DNA of 64,000 bases from Bacteroidales bacterium (GTDB lineage: Bacteria > Bacteroidota > Bacteroidia > Bacteroidales > CAIWKO01): NCBI GenBank assembly GCA_023228145.1, contig JALOBU010000004.1, forward strand, positions 62,001-126,000, given 5' to 3'. Under the pieces are notes generated by a model. It was not told the origin of the DNA. It worked only from the letters and a program-made list of their open reading frames with translations, and made no database searches. Position 1 is the stretch's first letter. Each line of letters begins with the position of its first letter. The position numbers and the translations under genes were made by a program. Positions 14,825-23,354 of this stretch are shown piece after piece.

Positions 14825-17686
14825 TCAGAAGCTGACACTTATACCCAGAGAATAATACCTTCCTGTTTTATACAAACGGGTGGTTTGTTCATGTAAAACC
14901 GTTTTGTCAGGAGTGCCATCACCATCCGTATCTTTTTGATATTCTTCTGTTTGCACCAGCCTATGTTTCTGATTGAGAATATCGTTGATGCCGAATTTAA
15001 TATTTACATGTTTTCCTAAAGATTTAGATACAGAAAAATCAAGAATATTTCTTGGCATTTCGTATGTGTGAGGGTCGTTCACATTCCCGACATAAATTAT
15101 TCTTTTACCAATTACATTGTATAACAAACTGACTCCAAGTCCAAGGGTATCATTTTGATAATAAATGCCAAGGTTGACTATAAAAGGCGACTGACCCTGC
15201 ATGGCACGCTTTCTTTCACGTGCAAAAACATCATCGGTTGTAACTTCGCTTTTAATTAATGACGCGTTCAATACCAGTGTAAAATCTTTAAAGTGCCTTA
15301 AAAAGTTCTTCTTTCCTGCCAGATTAGCAAATGACTTTCTCATATCCAGCTCTGCCCCGAAACTATATGAGCTAACGGCATTGACAAATGTATAATCCCA
15401 TCCGGAGCCCGCGGAATACATTGTTGCTTCAACGGGATTTTTAAATTTCTTATAGAAAGCACCTATTGTGAGAATTTCTGATAATGAAGGATAATATTCA
15501 TAACGGAATTCAACATTATGGATGTAAGCACTTTTCAGACTTGGGTTCCCTTTGTAATAAGCTTTCAGCTCATAAACATAGAAATTAAAAGGGGCTACTT
15601 CCCTGAATTCAGGGTGATTGATAGTTTGTCCGTAGGCAAAACGGATAATATTTTTTTCGTTGATATTGTAGGACAAGTTGGCGGATGGAAAAAAATTGAT
15701 GGTATCATTTTTAACACTGACCGGCGACTCCTCACTTCCCGAACTTAATGTGAAATGATACTTCTCCATCCTCAGGCCTGCATACAAATTAAACCTTTGA
15801 AGAAAGGGAATCTTAAATCCCAGGTAAGCTGCAAGAATATCATTACCGGCATTGTACTTATCTAGCGAGTTGGTTTGCTCATCAATTTTTATTCCTGTTG
15901 TAGCATTGATATTGGTATCCGCAAAAATTTCAGCAATAGACATGTAAGGAATTTCCCAGTTAAATGATGATGTTTTTGCAATTGCGAAACCAAGCAGGCG
16001 GGCGTCAAACTTACGTGATTTATATTCATAGAAAAGCCCGGCTTTTATTTCCGGATGAAATTTTCCAAAATGAAATTTTTGTTCAAAATTAAGTGTCGCC
16101 GTCAGTAGGTGTTCTCTTGTGTCCATAAATATTCTTCCGTTTTGGTCGGAGTTGGCAGCAAAATTGATATTTACACCATACATATTATAATAAGGGCTTT
16201 CAGAATCTTCGTTTAGTACTGAAGTGATACGCCTGATGTCGGGCTGATTTTTTCTGGCATAAGAATATCCAATGGTCCAGTCCATTTTTGAAATATCGTT
16301 CTTAAGCGGGTGCTTCCCACCAAGCTGCCCGGAATATATTGTACGCGCTGAATAATCAAGTTCATACGATTTAATGGTCATGCCGCCGTAATTGTCCCTG
16401 CCATCCGTCAGTGTGGTTTTTGAAGCGCCTATCTGGTTAAACAGATTTCGCAATTCGAGGGTATGCCCTTTCTCCGTTTTGAAAGACCAATTTACAAGGG
16501 CATTAATTTTTGATGTATTCGTATATTGATTGTCATTAAAATAATAGGCCGTATCGCTTACTTCATTTATCCTGTCGAACGCAAGATAATTGGCCCTGAA
16601 AAGTTCACGGGATGAATAAGAGTCAGAATAATTTATTGCCGTAATATTCCCAAAAGTGGATTTTCCGGCTTTAAATTTTTTCGCTAATGTTAACGATGCT
16701 TTATTATCATTTATTGCTTTTCTCTCGTGAGGTTCCCATATTTTATTTAGCATGCGGCCTACTTCCGTGCGAAATAATTTACCCTCCGCATCACGAGGGA
16801 TTTCGTTCAGGTTGTAATCCGGAAAATTTTCGGGCAATGCCCTTGTGCCGTCATCAAAGCCGAGAGCATCCCATTTCCCGCCTTCATATTCATAAAAAGT
16901 TTTAAAGGTTGTGCCTCCCAGGAAAGATGTTCCATAAGAAACAGTGATATTATCCTTTTCAGGAATATTTTTGGTATAAATCTGCAGTGCTGCTCCGGCA
17001 AAATCTCCGGGGAGTTCCGGTGCAGGAGTTTTATATACCATTATGTTGTCTATCAACGAACTGGGAATCAGGTCAAATGAAAACGCTTTCACATCCGACT
17101 CCAAGCTGGGCGTGGATGCATTATTAAGCCATACCGTATTATATCGTTCATTCAGACCCCGCACTACAATGAAGCGGTTACTTAATATTGTAATGCCGGG
17201 AATACGCCTTACTACTTCGGCTGCATCCTTGTCTTGAGATTTGCTTATCTGCTGGCTTGAGATACCGCTGACAACAATATCAGAAAATTTAATGGAGCTT
17301 ATCATGGAAATTTCACTGTCGTGGCGGCGCGTTCCAATGACAGTAACTCCCGTAATCTCAGTATTCACCTCCTCCAAATCCACATCTACACGTGTTTGTT
17401 TCCCTTTTTCCACTTTTACATTCGGGACAAGCTGTTTTTTATAAGAAATATATGATATGATAATATTGTATAAGCCAGGTTTTAAGGGGCCTATTTTATA
17501 ATTTCCCTCCAGGTCGGAACTCACGCCGATAGTTGTTCCCTCAATCATTACAGTGACACCAACAATAGTTTCTTTTGTTTTAATATCTCTGATTGTTCCT
17601 GTAATGGTTTCGTTTTGAGAGAAAACATGCAAAGAAGCAGTAAAGAAAATAATTGTAAGAATAATGTTTTTTAAAATAGAATTCAT
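14825..17686 (-). CDS. TonB-dependent outer-membrane receptor with carboxypeptidase-like N-terminal domain
   Basis: 953 residues. Signal peptide 1-24 (ending HVFSQ); carboxypeptidase D regulatory-like beta-sandwich about 27-110 (TGTIRDIKTKETIVGVTVMIEG); plug domain about 125-245 (AAEVVRRIPGI, FIVVRGLNERYNTVWLN); then a 22-strand-type barrel ending YSLGISVSF with a terminal Phe, as expected for outer-membrane insertion. It lacks a paired SusD-like lipoprotein gene, so it is not a classical SusCD system. Its neighbours suggest a role in taking up a phosphorus compound or other nutrient under phosphate limitation. No Pho-type repeat is visible in the 72 bases before it; transcription from the carboxypeptidase-like gene promoter upstream is likely. 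Confidence 0.9.
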   Translation of the reverse strand: MNSILKNIILTIIFFTASLHVFSQNETITGTIRDIKTKETIVGVTVMIEGTTIGVSSDLEGNYKIGPLKPGLYNIIISYISYKKQLVPNVKVEKGKQTRVDVDLEEVNTEITGVTVIGTRRHDSEISMISSIKFSDIVVSGISSQQISKSQDKDAAEVVRRIPGITILSNRFIVVRGLNERYNTVWLNNASTPSLESDVKAFSFDLIPSSLIDNIMVYKTPAPELPGDFAGAALQIYTKNIPEKDNITVSYGTSFLGGTTFKTFYEYEGGKWDALGFDDGTRALPENFPDYNLNEIPRDAEGKLFRTEVGRMLNKIWEPHERKAINDNKASLTLAKKFKAGKSTFGNITAINYSDSYSSRELFRANYLAFDRINEVSDTAYYFNDNQYTNTSKINALVNWSFKTEKGHTLELRNLFNQIGASKTTLTDGRDNYGGMTIKSYELDYSARTIYSGQLGGKHPLKNDISKMDWTIGYSYARKNQPDIRRITSVLNEDSESPYYNMYGVNINFAANSDQNGRIFMDTREHLLTATLNFEQKFHFGKFHPEIKAGLFYEYKSRKFDARLLGFAIAKTSSFNWEIPYMSIAEIFADTNINATTGIKIDEQTNSLDKYNAGNDILAAYLGFKIPFLQRFNLYAGLRMEKYHFTLSSGSEESPVSVKNDTINFFPSANLSYNINEKNIIRFAYGQTINHPEFREVAPFNFYVYELKAYYKGNPSLKSAYIHNVEFRYEYYPSLSEILTIGAFYKKFKNPVEATMYSAGSGWDYTFVNAVSSYSFGAELDMRKSFANLAGKKNFLRHFKDFTLVLNASLIKSEVTTDDVFARERKRAMQGQSPFIVNLGIYYQNDTLGLGVSLLYNVIGKRIIYVGNVNDPHTYEMPRNILDFSVSKSLGKHVNIKFGINDILNQKHRLVQTEEYQKDTDGDGTPDKTVLHEQTTRLYKTGRYYSLGISVSF

Positions 17687-17758
17687 CGCTTTCTGATAAT
17701 TTGTGTCATTAAGTATTCAAGTTGGTGTACTTTATATTTGAAAAAAAACCTTCCATAA

Positions 17759-18217
17759 TTAATTATCGTGATAATTTTTCTCTTTTATTTTCTCACCTTT
17801 TCCGTTCCACATAATCCAGATACCGGTTTTCATTCCATTGTTGTAATGCATTTCATATCGCTTCACTCCATTATCATCCCATATATACCACATGCCGTTT
17901 TTCTTGCCCGATACATAATTGGCTTCAGCCATTTTCACACCCTGTTCATTCCATTCGCACCATAAACCATTTTTAATACCTTCCGAATAATTTCTCATTT
18001 CCTTTTTATTTCCATTTTCATAGTAGCTCAAATATTCTCCGTCAATTTTTCCATTTACAACAGATGTTTCGGATTTAATATTTCCATTTTCATAATATTC
18101 CTTATAAATACCGGTGTAAAGCGTCAGGCAATAGTAAAGGCTGTCTTTATATACTATTTCCTGTGTGTAAGCATAAAAACTGAAGGTCGTGAGAATAATA
18201 GTCAGTAATTTCTTCAT
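17759..18217 (-). CDS. Secreted MORN/YwqK-type repeat protein
   Basis: 152 residues. Signal peptide of about 19 residues (ending FYAYTQ). The rest is a ladder of MORN-like units: YYENGNIKSE, YYENGNKKEM, WNEQGVKMAE, WDDNGVKRYE, WNGKGEKIKE, each joined by a G-x-W/Y-type strand such as KNGLWCEW and KTGIWIMW. This is the pattern of Bacteroidota MORN-repeat proteins annotated as 'toxin-antitoxin YwqK family', although nothing here indicates a toxin. It lies between a carboxypeptidase-like small protein and the TonB receptor on the same strand, so periplasmic action with them is plausible. Function unknown. Confidence 0.75.
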   Translation of the reverse strand: MKKLLTIILTTFSFYAYTQEIVYKDSLYYCLTLYTGIYKEYYENGNIKSETSVVNGKIDGEYLSYYENGNKKEMRNYSEGIKNGLWCEWNEQGVKMAEANYVSGKKNGMWYIWDDNGVKRYEMHYNNGMKTGIWIMWNGKGEKIKEKNYHDN

Positions 18218-18311
18218 TACTTAAAATTTAAAAATATTATACAAATAGCTACAAGGAAAACAACAGAGTATTATACCTGTTATCAAAAAATATGATGGCT
18301 GTCTTTGCAGA

Positions 18312-18662
18312 TTAATTCGGTCTTATTTCGATTTTTAAATGAACATCATTGCCCGGATTGCAAACAACATTTTTAAGTTCATTAACTGAATAAGAAATGT
18401 AACTAACTTTAAATGTATATGTGCCGGGGTCTACATTTTGAAATAAGAAGTTACCATCCAGGTCTGTATAAACCTTCAATCCTGATTCTTCAATCATGAC
18501 CAGCACTCCTGCAAGGCTTTCTCCCGTTTGCTTGTCAAGAACTTTGCCGCTGACATTAGCTTTCTGAATGTTTTTTGAGGGATTGTTTTCGGTAAATCCG
18601 AATGCATTTGACATAATAAGACTCATTGCAAATGCAATACATGTCATCATAAATTTTTTCAT
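18312..18662 (-). CDS. Secreted carboxypeptidase-like regulatory domain protein
   Basis: 116 residues from ATG 18662; an upstream GTG (18683) would add seven residues that spoil the signal peptide. After the leader (to about residue 22, SNAFG) comes a single beta-sandwich domain: ANVSGKVLDKQTGESLAGVLV, DLDGNFLFQNVDPGTYTFKVSYISY. The domain resembles the N-terminal extension of the TonB receptor encoded downstream, which carries a similar GLYNIIISYISYKK segment. It could be a stand-alone periplasmic binding or assembly module. Its promoter carries four 11-bp-spaced hexamers, so it probably heads the phosphate-responsive minus-strand transcription unit. Confidence 0.75.
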   Translation of the reverse strand: MKKFMMTCIAFAMSLIMSNAFGFTENNPSKNIQKANVSGKVLDKQTGESLAGVLVMIEESGLKVYTDLDGNFLFQNVDPGTYTFKVSYISYSVNELKNVVCNPGNDVHLKIEIRPN

Positions 18663-18687
18663 AATTATTTTGGTTTTTTTCACGGTA

Positions 18688-18743
18688 CAAAATAACTACG
18701 TCATTGTTACCCGAATATTAATTGCGGATTAAGTTTATATTAA
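18688..18743 (-). promoter_or_regulatory. Pho-box-like four-hexamer array and promoter of the carboxypeptidase-like gene
   Basis: Minus strand: TTAATA (18743-18738), TTAATC (18732-18727), TTAATA (18721-18716), GTAACA (18710-18705), all with 5-base spacers. A near-consensus -7 box TTATTTTG (18695-18688) follows after 9 bases. This is exactly one 11-bp step closer than at the beta-helix gene and two steps closer than at the DUF47-PiT operon. Confidence 0.65.
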
Positions 18744-18916
18744 TAATTGAGCCCAAATTCCGCATTAAGAATTTTCTAATGTGTAGCATTAGGAATAAAT
18801 AAGTATAATTAACTGTTTTTAAATAATTTATAATGTAAATTTTTAATACGGAATCGACAAAGTAAATGTAATCCCAGCATTTAAAAATTGCCAGGAACAT
18901 TTACTAAGTCGGGGTT

Positions 18917-18985
18917 ACCCAGATTCAGCGCACAATCCTGCGCGCTACTCAATAGTTCACTACGTTTCTATTGCGTAATCTGGGT
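18917..18985. other. Cloverleaf-like structured element
   Basis: An outer 9-bp perfect stem ACCCAGATT (18917-18925) / AATCTGGGT (18977-18985) encloses two inner stems: GCGCA/TGCGC (18928-18932 / 18939-18943) and CAATAG/CTATTG (18950-18955 / 18968-18973). It sits in the 535-bp space between the divergent Pho-type promoters. It is locally GC-richer than its surroundings. It has no anticodon arm or T-loop and is not a tRNA. It could be a palindromic repeat, an RNA switch or an element end. Confidence 0.55.
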
Positions 18986-19080
18986 TGAGTTATTCTCCAA
19001 AAAATTTTATTAATATGACATACCTTGAAGTACTGAAAACAAAACAAGAATTGCCTGAGAACTTGATATTTATAAAAAAC

Positions 19081-19158
19081 TTAACATTAACTTAATATAA
19101 GCTTAGCAATAACATAACCTGTTTTTTTTATCTGTAAAGTTCTTGCTATGTAATTTTG
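19081..19158 (+). promoter_or_regulatory. Pho-box-like four-hexamer array and promoter of the DUF47-PiT operon
   Basis: TTAACA (19081), TTAATA (19092), TTAGCA (19103), ATAACC (19114): period exactly 11 bp. A consensus -7 box TAATTTTG lies at 19151-19158, 31 bases after the last hexamer. The array would be centred upstream of the -33 region. The downstream genes are phosphate uptake genes, which supports a PhoB-like regulator; the binding protein itself is not in the window. Confidence 0.7.
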
Positions 19159-19197
19159 TAATGAAAAAATTTTATACACTTCACAATTAAATTTATT

Positions 19198-19845
19198 ATG
19201 GGATTCTCAAAAATAATCAGCTATCTTACACCAAAAGAAAAAAAATTCTTCCCGATGTTTGAAGAAGCGGCTGAAAATTTAGTAAAAGGGGCAACATTGC
19301 TTAACAAGTACTTTCTCATTTCAGATAAAACTGAGAAAGAAAAAATTATCTATGCCATTAAAGAACATGAAAACATTGGTGACAATTTCACTCACAAGCT
19401 CTATGACGAATTAAATAAAACTTTTATCACTCCCTTCGACAGGGAAGACATCTACAAATTAAACGGTTCTCTTGACGATGTTATGGATATGATAAACAGC
19501 TTTGGGCAGAAAGTTCGTAATCATCCCCCTAAAACGGAACCACAATGTTTTCTTGTTATGAGCGAACTTATTCTTCAGGCAACACGAGAAATAAAAAACG
19601 CCGTCGTTGAGTTAAAAAACTTAAAAAATCCAAAAAAAATCATGGATGCCTGCATACGCCTGAACGAAATAGAAAATCAGGCTGATGAGGTATATCACTT
19701 AGCTCTGTCTGACCTTTTTCAGCATGAAAAAGATGCCATCGAGCTTATTAAGATTAAAGAGATGCTCAACTCGCTGGAAAAAGCTACGGATATGGCAGAA
19801 GATGTCAGTGATGTGATAAAAGGAATTATTGTTAAAGCAAATTAA
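19198..19845 (+). CDS. DUF47 PhoU-like phosphate transport accessory protein
   Basis: 215 residues, all helical. Typical DUF47 blocks: KKFFPMFEEAAENLVKGA (about 15-32), HENIGDNFTHKLYDELNKTFITPFDREDIYKL (about 60-91, in parts) and a C-terminal LEKATDMAEDVSDVIKGI. DUF47 proteins are PhoU relatives encoded beside PiT transporters and are thought to control them. The PiT gene starts 11 bases downstream, so the two are co-transcribed. The operon is preceded by a Pho-box-like array. Confidence 0.92.
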   Translation: MGFSKIISYLTPKEKKFFPMFEEAAENLVKGATLLNKYFLISDKTEKEKIIYAIKEHENIGDNFTHKLYDELNKTFITPFDREDIYKLNGSLDDVMDMINSFGQKVRNHPPKTEPQCFLVMSELILQATREIKNAVVELKNLKNPKKIMDACIRLNEIENQADEVYHLALSDLFQHEKDAIELIKIKEMLNSLEKATDMAEDVSDVIKGIIVKAN

Positions 19846-19856
19846 AAACTACTATT

Positions 19857-20876
19857 ATGGATATTTGGACTATAGTCATTATCGGGGTGATACTTGCACT
19901 TGGGTTTGATTTTCTGAATGGGATGAACGATGCAGCCAACTCCATTGCAACAATCGTTTCCACCAAGGTGCTCTCGCCCTTCGTCGCTGTACTTTGGGCA
20001 GCCTTTTTCAATTTTGCGGCTTTCTTTATTTTCAAAACCCATGTAGCAACAACTATAGGTAAAAACATTGTATCTCCCGAAGTTATTACACCGTTGTTTA
20101 TTCTTGCAGCGCTTATAGGAGCTATAATCTGGGTATTTATATGTACACGTTTCGGACTACCTATAAGTGTTTCGCACTCACTTATAGGAGGACTAATTGG
20201 ACCAGGACTGGTTGTTGGCGGAACAGGTGTTCTTGTAGCATCAGGAATTTTTAAAGTAGCACTTTTCATTGTTTTGTCACCCTTGATTGGAATGCTTCTC
20301 AGTTATATAATTATGGTAATAACTTTGTGGGCATGCAGAAAGGTAACGCCAAAAAAAGTGGATAGGGTTTTCAGGGTAATGCAGTTATTTTCGTCGGCAG
20401 TATTTAGCCTTGGACATGGCAGCAACGATGCACAAAAAACTATGGGAGTAATTACCTTACTTTTATTCAGTGCAGGATTTTTTGGCGACACGTATCCTGA
20501 AAGCATTCCAACATGGGTGATGTTATCTTGTTACAGCGTTATAGCTCTTGGCACTATTACCGGTGGATGGAAGGTGATTAAAACTCTGGGCGTAGGGCTT
20601 ACAGACCTCAGGCCTGTTCATGGTTTTGCAGCTGAAACAGCCGGGGCCATAAGTGTAATCGGGTCTTCTTTATTTGGGATACCCGTTAGCACCACACATA
20701 CAATAACGGGGTCAATAATGGGTGTGGGAATGACAAGGCGCCTTTCAGCAGTGAGATGGAGTGTCGGGAAAAATATTGTTATCGCATGGGTGTTAACTAT
20801 TCCGGCCACCATGCTTGTTGCTATGGGTACTTATTATTTTTTAATGCTGATATTCCCGAATGGGTTGACTCATTAA
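19857..20876 (+). CDS. PiT-family inorganic phosphate transporter
   Basis: 339 residues with about ten membrane helices. The two inverted halves each carry the PiT signature: NGMNDAANSIATIVSTKVLSP-type sequence at about 21-41 and GHGSNDAQKTMGVIT at about 186-200. The paired PxSxxH segments LPISVSHSL (about 101-109) and IPVSTTHT (about 277-284) are also present. PiT proteins bring in phosphate with H+ or Na+ across the inner membrane. Companion of the DUF47 gene and probably induced by phosphate limitation given the promoter repeats. The convergent EamA gene ends 17 bases downstream. Confidence 0.95.
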   Translation: MDIWTIVIIGVILALGFDFLNGMNDAANSIATIVSTKVLSPFVAVLWAAFFNFAAFFIFKTHVATTIGKNIVSPEVITPLFILAALIGAIIWVFICTRFGLPISVSHSLIGGLIGPGLVVGGTGVLVASGIFKVALFIVLSPLIGMLLSYIIMVITLWACRKVTPKKVDRVFRVMQLFSSAVFSLGHGSNDAQKTMGVITLLLFSAGFFGDTYPESIPTWVMLSCYSVIALGTITGGWKVIKTLGVGLTDLRPVHGFAAETAGAISVIGSSLFGIPVSTTHTITGSIMGVGMTRRLSAVRWSVGKNIVIAWVLTIPATMLVAMGTYYFLMLIFPNGLTH

Positions 20877-20893
20877 ACCCGGCTATCTTTCAA

Positions 20894-21754
20894 TTAAAAT
20901 TTTATGCCTGCTATCAGCAAAATAGCAACTACAGATAATAATATACCAATAAAATTAACGGCTGAAAATTTTTCTTTAAAGAAAAAGTATCCAATAAGTG
21001 CTGCTACAATAACTATACTTGCATTAAATACAGGCACAAAAACAGAAACATCAAAAAAACTCAGGCCCACAAGAAAAAAGTATGTAGAAAACCAGTTTAG
21101 TAAACCAAGAGCAATGCCCGCAGACATACTTCGTATATTGAGTTTGTTTTTCTTTCCAAATAATTGTATTAATAATATCGTCAGACAAATTAGCAACGAA
21201 ACCCCAAAAGCGACCGTCAGAAAATCTGTAAAATCATCTGTAATATACAATTCCTGTGAAATATTAAAAACACTATCGTTCAGCCCGTTGCCGAGAAAAA
21301 GTAAAAAAGGCAAGATTGCATATTTTAACCTGACTTTCTGAGAAGAAGTTTTTTTCAACGTAAGGTAAAAAGCAAGCAAGGCCAGCAAAATACCTGAGAT
21401 TCTCATCCACCCTGCCGTTTCGTTAAAAAAAACAAAACCTGTCAGTACGGGTATCACTACAGACATTTTCCCCGAAACACTGGTAATAGCCACACCTACT
21501 TTCTCAACCGACACAGCATAAACAAAAAAAGTAGCGACAAGTAAAATTCCTGATAATAAAGACAAACTGATCCAGGGTTTTGAAATAACAACAGAAGCTG
21601 TCAGCAAATCGGAAGCAGAGAAATAGCCGAAAATAAATGCCACCAGATAATTCACCGTCAATGCTTGAACCATATTTATCCGGAAACGTTCAAAAAATTT
21701 GAACATTACAAAAATGGCAGATGAAGTGATTATGGATAATAACAAATAAACCAT
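20894..21754 (-). CDS. EamA/DMT-superfamily transporter
   Basis: 286 residues, about ten hydrophobic helices arranged as two EamA repeats (about 1-135 and 145-286). The second half has WFSTYFFLVGLSFFDVSVFVPVFNASIVIVAALIG-like sequence, typical of drug/metabolite exporters, and the end is VAILLIAGIKF. Substrate unknown. The gene is convergent with the phosphate transporter and divergent from sufB. Start ATG at 21754 places the first helix at the N-terminus directly (MVYLLLSIITSSAIF). Confidence 0.85.
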   Translation of the reverse strand: MVYLLLSIITSSAIFVMFKFFERFRINMVQALTVNYLVAFIFGYFSASDLLTASVVISKPWISLSLLSGILLVATFFVYAVSVEKVGVAITSVSGKMSVVIPVLTGFVFFNETAGWMRISGILLALLAFYLTLKKTSSQKVRLKYAILPFLLFLGNGLNDSVFNISQELYITDDFTDFLTVAFGVSLLICLTILLIQLFGKKNKLNIRSMSAGIALGLLNWFSTYFFLVGLSFFDVSVFVPVFNASIVIVAALIGYFFFKEKFSAVNFIGILLSVVAILLIAGIKF

Positions 21755-21862
21755 AACAGAAATTTAATTCTGCAAAAGTATATCAATGATTGATTTTCAT
21801 GAGAAATAATATGATTTTAAAATTATTCAACAATTTTGTTTCAGCACATGACGGGTTTTTCA

Positions 21863-21870
21863 TAATTTTG
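21863..21870 (+). promoter_or_regulatory. Candidate sufB -7 box
   Basis: TAATTTTG matches TAnnTTTG, 31 bases before the sufB start. A TTTG at 21835-21838 is 24 bases upstream, slightly longer than the usual -33 spacing. Confidence 0.4.
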
Positions 21871-21901
21871 TATCATTATTCAGGCTGAACATAATTTTAA
21901 T

Positions 21902-23344
21902 ATGACAAATAATGATATAATTGACGAGCTGACTCAGGGGGAATACAAGTATGGCTTTTATACGGATGTTGAAATGGATACAGCTCCGAAAGGACTCAAT
22001 GAAGACATCATACGTTTCATTTCAAAAAAGAAAAATGAGCCTGAATTTATGCTTGAATTCCGGTTGAAAGCATTCCGAAAATGGCTCACGATGAAAGAGC
22101 CCACCTGGGCACACCTGACTTATCCTCCGATAGATTATCAGGACATTATTTATTATGCTGCTCCAAAATCTACCAAAAAGGCAGGCAGCCTTGATGAAGT
22201 TGACCCCGAACTGCTGAAGACTTTTGAAAAACTCGGAATTCCGCTTAACGAACAAAAAATTCTGGCCGGAGTAGCTGTTGATGCAGTCATTGACAGTGTC
22301 TCCGTTAAAACTACTTATCAGAAAGTGCTGGAAGAAAAGGGAATTATTTTTTGTTCAATAACAGAAGCCATACAAAATCATCCCGAGCTGGTTAAAAAAT
22401 ATCTTGGCTCTGTTGTTCCTTATGGGGATAATTATTTTGCCGCACTCAACTCCGCCGTTTTCACTGACGGCTCATTTTGTTATATTCCCCGTGGAATCCG
22501 CTGCCCTATTGAACTTTCAACGTATTTCCGAATAAATGCTGCTAATACCGGCCAGTTTGAACGCACACTGCTTATTGCCGATGAAGGGGCTTATGTGAGT
22601 TATATGGAAGGCTGCACTGCTCCTCAGCGCGACGAAAACCAACTTCATGCTGCTGTAGTTGAAATTATTGCCATGGAAGATGCCGAAGTAAAATATTCAA
22701 CAGTGCAAAACTGGTACCCCGGCGATAAAAACGGACTGGGAGGTATTTATAATTTTGTCACCAAGCGAGGCCTTTGCAAAGGCAACAACTCAAAAATATC
22801 GTGGACACAGGTTGAGACAGGCTCTTCCATCACATGGAAATACCCAAGCTGCATCCTGCGTGGCGATAACTCTGTCGGCGAGTTTTATTCCGTGGCAGTA
22901 ACAAACAATTATCAGCAGGCCGACACCGGAAGCAAAATGATACATATTGGGAAAAACACCCGCAGCACCATCATCTCGAAAGGTATTTCAGCTGGAAAAA
23001 GTAACAACAGCTACCGCGGGCTGGTAAGAGTGAACAAGGGTGCAGTTCATGCACGTAATTTTTCGCAGTGCGACTCGCTTTTAATGGGCAATAAATGCGG
23101 AGCACATACCTACCCTTACATAAAAGTGGATAATAAATCCGCAATCGTTGAACACGAAGCAACAACATCAAAAATTTCGGATGACCAGCTTTTTTATTGT
23201 AAACAACGCGGTATAGACCAGGAAAGTGCTATCAACTTAATAGTAAATGGTTACGCCAAAGAAGTTCTTAACAAGCTTCCCATGGAGTTTGCCGTTGAAG
23301 CTCAGAAATTACTATCCATCAGCATGGAAGGCAGCATAGGCTAA
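21902..23344 (+). CDS. sufB: Fe-S cluster assembly scaffold protein SufB
   Basis: 480 residues, full length for SufB. Recognisable blocks: FRLKAFRKWLTM (about 55-66), GTTVPYGDNYFAALNSA-like VVPYGDNYFAALNSAVF (about 171-187), SYMEGCTAPQRDENQLHAAVVE (about 231-252, in parts), and the C-terminal core with NNSYRGLVRV, QCDSLLMGNKCGAHTYPYI and VEHEATTSKI. SufB receives sulfur from SufS and builds clusters with SufC and SufD in the cytoplasm. Here it stands alone: sufC, sufD and sufS are missing downstream, where a decayed zinc-ribbon gene and a minus-strand transporter follow. A 7-bp hairpin (GGGCTTT/AAAGCCC, 23367-23395) follows the gene. Confidence 0.95.
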   Translation: MTNNDIIDELTQGEYKYGFYTDVEMDTAPKGLNEDIIRFISKKKNEPEFMLEFRLKAFRKWLTMKEPTWAHLTYPPIDYQDIIYYAAPKSTKKAGSLDEVDPELLKTFEKLGIPLNEQKILAGVAVDAVIDSVSVKTTYQKVLEEKGIIFCSITEAIQNHPELVKKYLGSVVPYGDNYFAALNSAVFTDGSFCYIPRGIRCPIELSTYFRINAANTGQFERTLLIADEGAYVSYMEGCTAPQRDENQLHAAVVEIIAMEDAEVKYSTVQNWYPGDKNGLGGIYNFVTKRGLCKGNNSKISWTQVETGSSITWKYPSCILRGDNSVGEFYSVAVTNNYQQADTGSKMIHIGKNTRSTIISKGISAGKSNNSYRGLVRVNKGAVHARNFSQCDSLLMGNKCGAHTYPYIKVDNKSAIVEHEATTSKISDDQLFYCKQRGIDQESAINLIVNGYAKEVLNKLPMEFAVEAQKLLSISMEGSIG

Positions 23345-23354
23345 AAAGCTCTAT

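Noticed and set aside
17759..18217. Antitoxin of a toxin-antitoxin pair (YwqK naming)
   Set aside because: It has a signal peptide and only MORN-like repeats, and no toxin gene is adjacent.
18718..18900. 60-codon open frame on the minus strand upstream of the carboxypeptidase-like gene
   Set aside because: AT-rich, no family features, and it contains most of the 11-bp hexamer array; read as leader/regulatory DNA.
18917..18985. Integron attC site or tRNA
   Set aside because: The ends do not give the paired RYYYAAC/GTTRRRY core sites, no integrase or cassette is nearby, and no anticodon or T-arm is present.
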